A stretch of 64,000 nucleotides of DNA from Chitinophaga varians (GTDB lineage: Bacteria > Bacteroidota > Bacteroidia > Chitinophagales > Chitinophagaceae), in assembly GCF_014529945.1 (NCBI RefSeq), contig NZ_JACVFB010000003.1, positions 124,001 through 188,000 on the forward strand, given 5' to 3'. How positions within the stretch are numbered: the first letter of the stretch is position 1; each line of letters begins with the position of its first letter. The notes beneath the pieces are model-generated. The model searched no databases and was not told where the DNA came from. It worked only from the letters and a program-made list of their open reading frames with translations. Below, piece after piece: positions 59,984 to 64,000 of the stretch. The position numbers and the translations under genes were made by a program.

Positions 59984-61012
59984 ATGCCGATGACGTACAG
60001 ACCCGTTTCTTTTTTGATCCTCGCCACCCTGCTGGCCGCCTGCGGCAGCAAGGAAGCGCAACAGGAACAACAGGCACCGGTAAAAGTGACCGCTACAAAA
60101 GTCAGCTTCAATGATATGCCCCAGACCTTCACCTACTCCGGCACCATAGAGCCTGACAACACCGCCGATATCGGGTTTGCCGTACCGGGCGTGGTCAACG
60201 GCATCCTCGTAGAAGAAGGACAGATCGTTAAACAGGGCCAATTACTGGCCACGCTTGACGCCACAGAATACAGCAACGCACTGGCTATCGCCAACGCAGG
60301 ACTGGACCAGGCGGAAGATATGTACCGCCGTCTAAATGATCTGTACCAGAAAGGCAGTCTTCCTGCCAAAGATTATATCGATATCAAAACAAAGCTGGCA
60401 CAAGCCAAAGCCAATAAAGAAATCAGCGCCAAACACATTGCTGACAGCAGATTATATGCACCGATCACCGGTATTGTGAGCGCCCGTAAAATAGAAAGAG
60501 GCAGCGCCGCAGCACCCGGCGTTCCTGCCTTCACCATTGTAAAAACAGACATGGTATATGCCCGCGTCTCCGTTCCGGAAAGCGAAGTAGGCGCCATTCC
60601 CCGCGGTGGCAGCGCACAGGTGTATATCCCCACATTACAGGACAGCGTAGAAGGGAAAATCACCATCATCAATCCACAAGCGGATGCAGCGTCCCGCACC
60701 TATAACATCAAAATAAAATTATCCAACAACAACGGACGCCTGCTTCCCGGCATGCTCACCGAAATCCGGCTGAACACCGGCAGAAGTGCCAACAACCTGA
60801 CCGTGCCTGCCACCGCGGTGGTACGTGATGCAGATGACCTCACCTATGTCTTCGTCACCAACGGAAAACAGCAGGCCGTCCGCAAAAGAGTGACGGTAGG
60901 CGCCCTCACCGGCAAAAATGAGGTCGTGATCACCACCGGTCTTCAGGGCGGTGAACAGGTCATCACCTCCGGGCTCACCAACATCAAAGACGGCACCGCC
61001 GTGAGCCTCTAA
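59984..61012 (+). CDS. RND efflux periplasmic adaptor (membrane fusion protein)
   Basis: A 342-residue lipoprotein adaptor: signal VSFLILATLLAAC with lipidated Cys. Domain order is usual: barrel-sandwich half (IGFAVPGVVNGILVEEGQIV, KQGQLLATLDATEY), alpha-hairpin (ALAIANAGLDQAEDMYRRLN), second half sandwich (SRLYAPITGIVSARKIERGS) and beta-barrel with the membrane-proximal domain (LLPGMLTEIRLNTGRSANNL, ITTGLQGGEQVITSGLTNIK). It joins an RND pump to an outer-membrane channel. It precedes the permease gene by 33 bases. Confidence 0.95.
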   Translation: MPMTYRPVSFLILATLLAACGSKEAQQEQQAPVKVTATKVSFNDMPQTFTYSGTIEPDNTADIGFAVPGVVNGILVEEGQIVKQGQLLATLDATEYSNALAIANAGLDQAEDMYRRLNDLYQKGSLPAKDYIDIKTKLAQAKANKEISAKHIADSRLYAPITGIVSARKIERGSAAAPGVPAFTIVKTDMVYARVSVPESEVGAIPRGGSAQVYIPTLQDSVEGKITIINPQADAASRTYNIKIKLSNNNGRLLPGMLTEIRLNTGRSANNLTVPATAVVRDADDLTYVFVTNGKQQAVRKRVTVGALTGKNEVVITTGLQGGEQVITSGLTNIKDGTAVSL

Positions 61013-61045
61013 CAGCATTATTCAGCATGACCAACAAACGGAAGC

Positions 61046-64000
61046 ATGAAAAAAAATAAAATCAGTTTCATAGAAGCGGCCATGCAGTTCAAACAGGTGA
61101 CCATCGTAGTGGTGGTGCTGTTACTGCTGCTGGGGCTCTATTCCCTCCTGAACATGCCCAGGGCGGAAAATCCGAAGATAGATATGCCAACAGCGATGGT
61201 ATATGCTTTTTACCCCGGCGCCGATGAAGTACAGATGGAAAAACAGGTGACCAATAAAATCGAACAATACCTGTTTTCCTTTGAAGAAGTAAACAAAGAG
61301 AAAACCAAGTCCCAAACTAAAGACGGACAGGTTTTCATCACCGTAGAACTGCACACCCGCATAAAAGACCGTAAGAAGTTCTGGAGCACCCTGCAGCACG
61401 GCCTCAACAGCGCCGCACCGCAGATACTGCCCCAGGGCGTTATAGGCCCGATCGTAAACAGCAATTTCGGCGACGTGACGGCACAGATCATCACCGTGTC
61501 CTCACCCCAACGCAGCTACGCAGAAATAGAAAAATACCTGGATAAAATAGAAGACGGGCTCAAGACCATTCCGGAAGTGTCTAAAATAAACCGGTCCGGT
61601 GGCCAAAAGCAACAGCTCTATGTTACAATCGACGATCAAAAAATGCAGCAGTATGGTTTTGACCTGTCTACTATTATCCGGACATTACAGATGCAGAATA
61701 TCACCGGCTACTCCGGTGAAATGACCATCTCCTCCAACACCTTTCCGGTATTCACCAACAGTCGCTATAAAACGGCAGATGATCTGGGGAACCAGATCAT
61801 TTATACCACGCCGCAAGGCACCGTGGTACGCCTGCGTGACGTGGCCCGCATAGAACGGCGTTATGAAGAACTATCTTCGTTTATCCGTATCGGTGACAAC
61901 AAGGTGATGATGCTCGCCATCGAGATGCAACCCGGCAACAACATCGTACAGTTCGGCCACCTCGTGGAAGACCGGCTGAAAACGCTGGAGCATGACCTGC
62001 CTCCCGATGTAAAAATCAATACCATCGTCAACCAGCCCGAAGTGGTAGATGAAAGCATCCGTCACTTCATGAAAGAATTCGGTATGGCGATCGCCTCTGT
62101 GATCATCGTGGTGATGTTGCTGCTGCCGTTCCGTGTAGCCGCTGTATCTTCCCTGGCGGCGCCCATCTCCATCCTGATCACCTTTGGCCTGATCAACATC
62201 ATGGGAATAGAGCTGCACCAGGTAACGCTGGCCGCGCTGATCATTGTGCTGGGCATGGTGGTGGATAATGCCATTGTGGTAGTGGACAACTACATCGAAA
62301 AACTCGATGAAGGCATTACCCCGTGGACCGCAGCCTGGCAGGCGGCCCAACAGCTGTCGCTCCCCATTTTCACCGCTACGCTGGCCATCATCTTCGCATT
62401 CGCACCGCTGGCGCTCTTTATGAATGGCATATCCAAAGACTTCATTGCCGCGTTGCCGGTGACCGTCGCCGTAGCGCTGATCACCTCCATGGCCGTAGCT
62501 TTGCTGCTCACGCCCTATACCTGTTATGTGTTCATCAAAAAAGGGTTGAAGCATAAAGTCAGCACCACCAAAAAGAGCAAAAGCCTGCTCGACAGATTAC
62601 AGCACTCTTTTAACATTGCAGCAGAGGCGGCCTTCAACTATCCTAAAACGACCGTTGGCGTGGCAGTAGCTGCCGTTGTACTGGCGATCGTACTGGCAGG
62701 AAAGGTGAAGCAGGAATTCTTCCCGCTGAGTGAAAGCAAACAATTCAATGCCGAAATATGGATGGCCAATGGCACATCCCTCGAAGAGACAGAGCGGGTG
62801 GTGAAGCTGGTAGAGAAAGAACTGCAGAAAGACAAGCGGGTGACCGGCATCGCCAGCTTCGTGGGTTCCAGCTCCCCCCGCTTTAACGTGACCTATGCAC
62901 CGGAGATGCCGCGGCGGAACTTCGCACAGGTATTTATCACTACTACCGGCAGCGATGCCACCAACGAACTGGTGAAAGAATACCTGCCCCGGTTTGAGAA
63001 TTTTGTTCCCAACGGATATGTGCGCCTACGCCAGTTGAGCATGCAGGAAGGTTCCCCGCTGGCTGTCCGTGTCATCGGCGAAAACATGAGCGATCAGAAA
63101 AAGGTAGCCGCACAGATCAAAGAGATCCTGCAACACACCGCCGGCACCAACTGGGTACGGACAGATTATGAAGATGACTACCTGGGCGTGAGCCTCCGCA
63201 TCAGGGAAGATGCAGCAGCGCGGCTGGGCGTGCCCAATCAACTGATCACCCAGACGATAGGCGCCGGACTGAAAGGTTTTGCCGTATCACAGCTCTGGGA
63301 AGGTGATAAGCCCGTAGATATCTTCCTTCGTATGGAAGCCGGCAGCCGCAAAGATTTCAACGATCTGAGCAACCTGCACCTGAATAGTATGTATGGCGCC
63401 AAAGTGCCGTTGAAAGAAGTGGCCGAACTGCAACCTTCCTGGCATACCGGCGTCATCGCACACCGTAACGGTCTGCGTACCCTCACCGTGCTGTCTGAAG
63501 CACAGAAAGGCATTATGGCCTCAGAAATCCTGAAAAAGGCCCGGCCGGAAATTGAAAAACTGCAGTTGCCTGCCGGTATCCGTATACAATATGGCGGCGA
63601 TGCTGAATCATCCGCAGAGAACGCGCCGGGAATGGGCAAAGCGCTGGGCACGAGCCTGATACTGATCCTGATCACGTTGTTGTTCCAGTTCAAAACTTTT
63701 GGTAAAACACTGATCATCCTCGCCACCTTCCCGCTTAGTCTGCTGGGCGCTTTCCTGGGCCTGTATCTCACCGGCAATCCCATGGGCATGACCGCCTTCA
63801 TGGGTATCATCAGCCTCATAGGTATTGTGGTGCGCAATGGTATCATCCTCGTAGACTATGCCGATGAACTGATCCGCGACCACGGCTATACGATAAAAGC
63901 CGCCGCACTCAGCGCCGCCAAACGACGTATGCGTCCCATCTTCCTGACATCGGCAGCCGCCGCCATCGGCGTAGTGCCGATGATCATTGGTAAATCGCCG
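61046..64000 (+). CDS. RND-family efflux permease (partial, runs off right edge)
   Basis: The frame opens with ATG at 61046 and is unbroken for 985 codons to the window end; full-length members have about 1020-1050 residues, so only the tail is missing. It begins MKKNKISFIEAAMQFKQVTI, with the first membrane helix VVVVLLLLLGLYSLL. The family pattern is seen: PGADEVQMEKQVTNKIEQYL in the first porter domain, the TM4 region with GMVVDNAIVVVDNYIEKLDE, and after the second porter domain the GIVVRNGIILVDYADELIRD repeat. It lacks strong identity to AcrB in the porter domains and looks like the broad drug/cation branch common in Bacteroidota. Substrate unknown. Confidence 0.95.
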   Translation, partial: MKKNKISFIEAAMQFKQVTIVVVVLLLLLGLYSLLNMPRAENPKIDMPTAMVYAFYPGADEVQMEKQVTNKIEQYLFSFEEVNKEKTKSQTKDGQVFITVELHTRIKDRKKFWSTLQHGLNSAAPQILPQGVIGPIVNSNFGDVTAQIITVSSPQRSYAEIEKYLDKIEDGLKTIPEVSKINRSGGQKQQLYVTIDDQKMQQYGFDLSTIIRTLQMQNITGYSGEMTISSNTFPVFTNSRYKTADDLGNQIIYTTPQGTVVRLRDVARIERRYEELSSFIRIGDNKVMMLAIEMQPGNNIVQFGHLVEDRLKTLEHDLPPDVKINTIVNQPEVVDESIRHFMKEFGMAIASVIIVVMLLLPFRVAAVSSLAAPISILITFGLINIMGIELHQVTLAALIIVLGMVVDNAIVVVDNYIEKLDEGITPWTAAWQAAQQLSLPIFTATLAIIFAFAPLALFMNGISKDFIAALPVTVAVALITSMAVALLLTPYTCYVFIKKGLKHKVSTTKKSKSLLDRLQHSFNIAAEAAFNYPKTTVGVAVAAVVLAIVLAGKVKQEFFPLSESKQFNAEIWMANGTSLEETERVVKLVEKELQKDKRVTGIASFVGSSSPRFNVTYAPEMPRRNFAQVFITTTGSDATNELVKEYLPRFENFVPNGYVRLRQLSMQEGSPLAVRVIGENMSDQKKVAAQIKEILQHTAGTNWVRTDYEDDYLGVSLRIREDAAARLGVPNQLITQTIGAGLKGFAVSQLWEGDKPVDIFLRMEAGSRKDFNDLSNLHLNSMYGAKVPLKEVAELQPSWHTGVIAHRNGLRTLTVLSEAQKGIMASEILKKARPEIEKLQLPAGIRIQYGGDAESSAENAPGMGKALGTSLILILITLLFQFKTFGKTLIILATFPLSLLGAFLGLYLTGNPMGMTAFMGIISLIGIVVRNGIILVDYADELIRDHGYTIKAAALSAAKRRMRPIFLTSAAAAIGVVPMIIGKSP

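Noticed and set aside
1..64000. CRISPR arrays, tRNA or rRNA genes, insertion sequences, prophage
   Set aside because: No spaced direct-repeat array, no cloverleaf or rRNA stretch I recognise, no transposase, integrase or phage structural gene in any frame.

Overview
The window comes from a Bacteroidota genome of the Chitinophaga type. Evidence: two SusC/SusD pairs, an ECF sigma/FecR/STN-TonB receptor trio, a type IX secretion sorting tail, YaiO-type and RND outer-membrane genes, lipoproteins with short lipobox signals, and -7 elements of the Bacteroidota form TAnnTTTG. I recognise no rRNA, tRNA, CRISPR array, transposase or phage genes. Base composition looks near 50 % G+C by eye.

Layout. 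1-5.3 kb (minus): a class I lanthipeptide maturation operon with a peptidase-ABC exporter and a LanB dehydratase split into two genes, the second running off the left edge. 5.4-13.1 kb (minus): ECF sigma, FecR, STN-TonB receptor and two lipoproteins. 13.3-16.6 kb: a type IX secreted protein, a PQQ-type propeller and a tautomerase-fold isomerase. 16.6-21.2 kb (minus): SusC/SusD pair 1. 21.6-39 kb: a carbohydrate-utilisation locus with FAD oxidoreductase, SGNH esterase, a large unassigned putative (alpha/alpha) enzyme, SSS symporter, DUF5017 lipoprotein, SusD and SusC, a LacI regulator and a beta-helix enzyme. Three nearly identical double palindromes mark this locus as one regulon. 39-40.1 kb: REP-like repeats, then an ArsR/AHSA1 pair. 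40.4-46.5 kb (plus): response regulator, HEAT-repeat membrane protein, processive GT2 and a TPR/YaiO outer-membrane protein, which looks like a synthase-dependent exopolysaccharide machine. 46.6-51.5 kb: GH130, SDR, a GT-C-like membrane protein and GH5. 51.6-53.3 kb (plus): two lanthipeptide precursors and a LanC cyclase. 53.4-58.7 kb: amino-acid permease, Imm22-like protein, LamG/EEP phosphohydrolase and a secreted Ntn hydrolase. 58.8-64 kb: AraC regulator and an RND efflux operon that runs off the right edge.

How it fits together. The two precursors and LanC lack dehydratase and exporter nearby, while the split LanB and exporter at the left edge lack a visible precursor and cyclase. Together they make up a full class I set, though genes left of the window could change that. 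The best regulatory signals are the LacI double palindromes (three sites), a 40-bp motif shared by the AraC and RND promoters, and two promoters (lanthipeptide exporter, ArsR) in which paired operators enclose a TAAATTTG -7 element.
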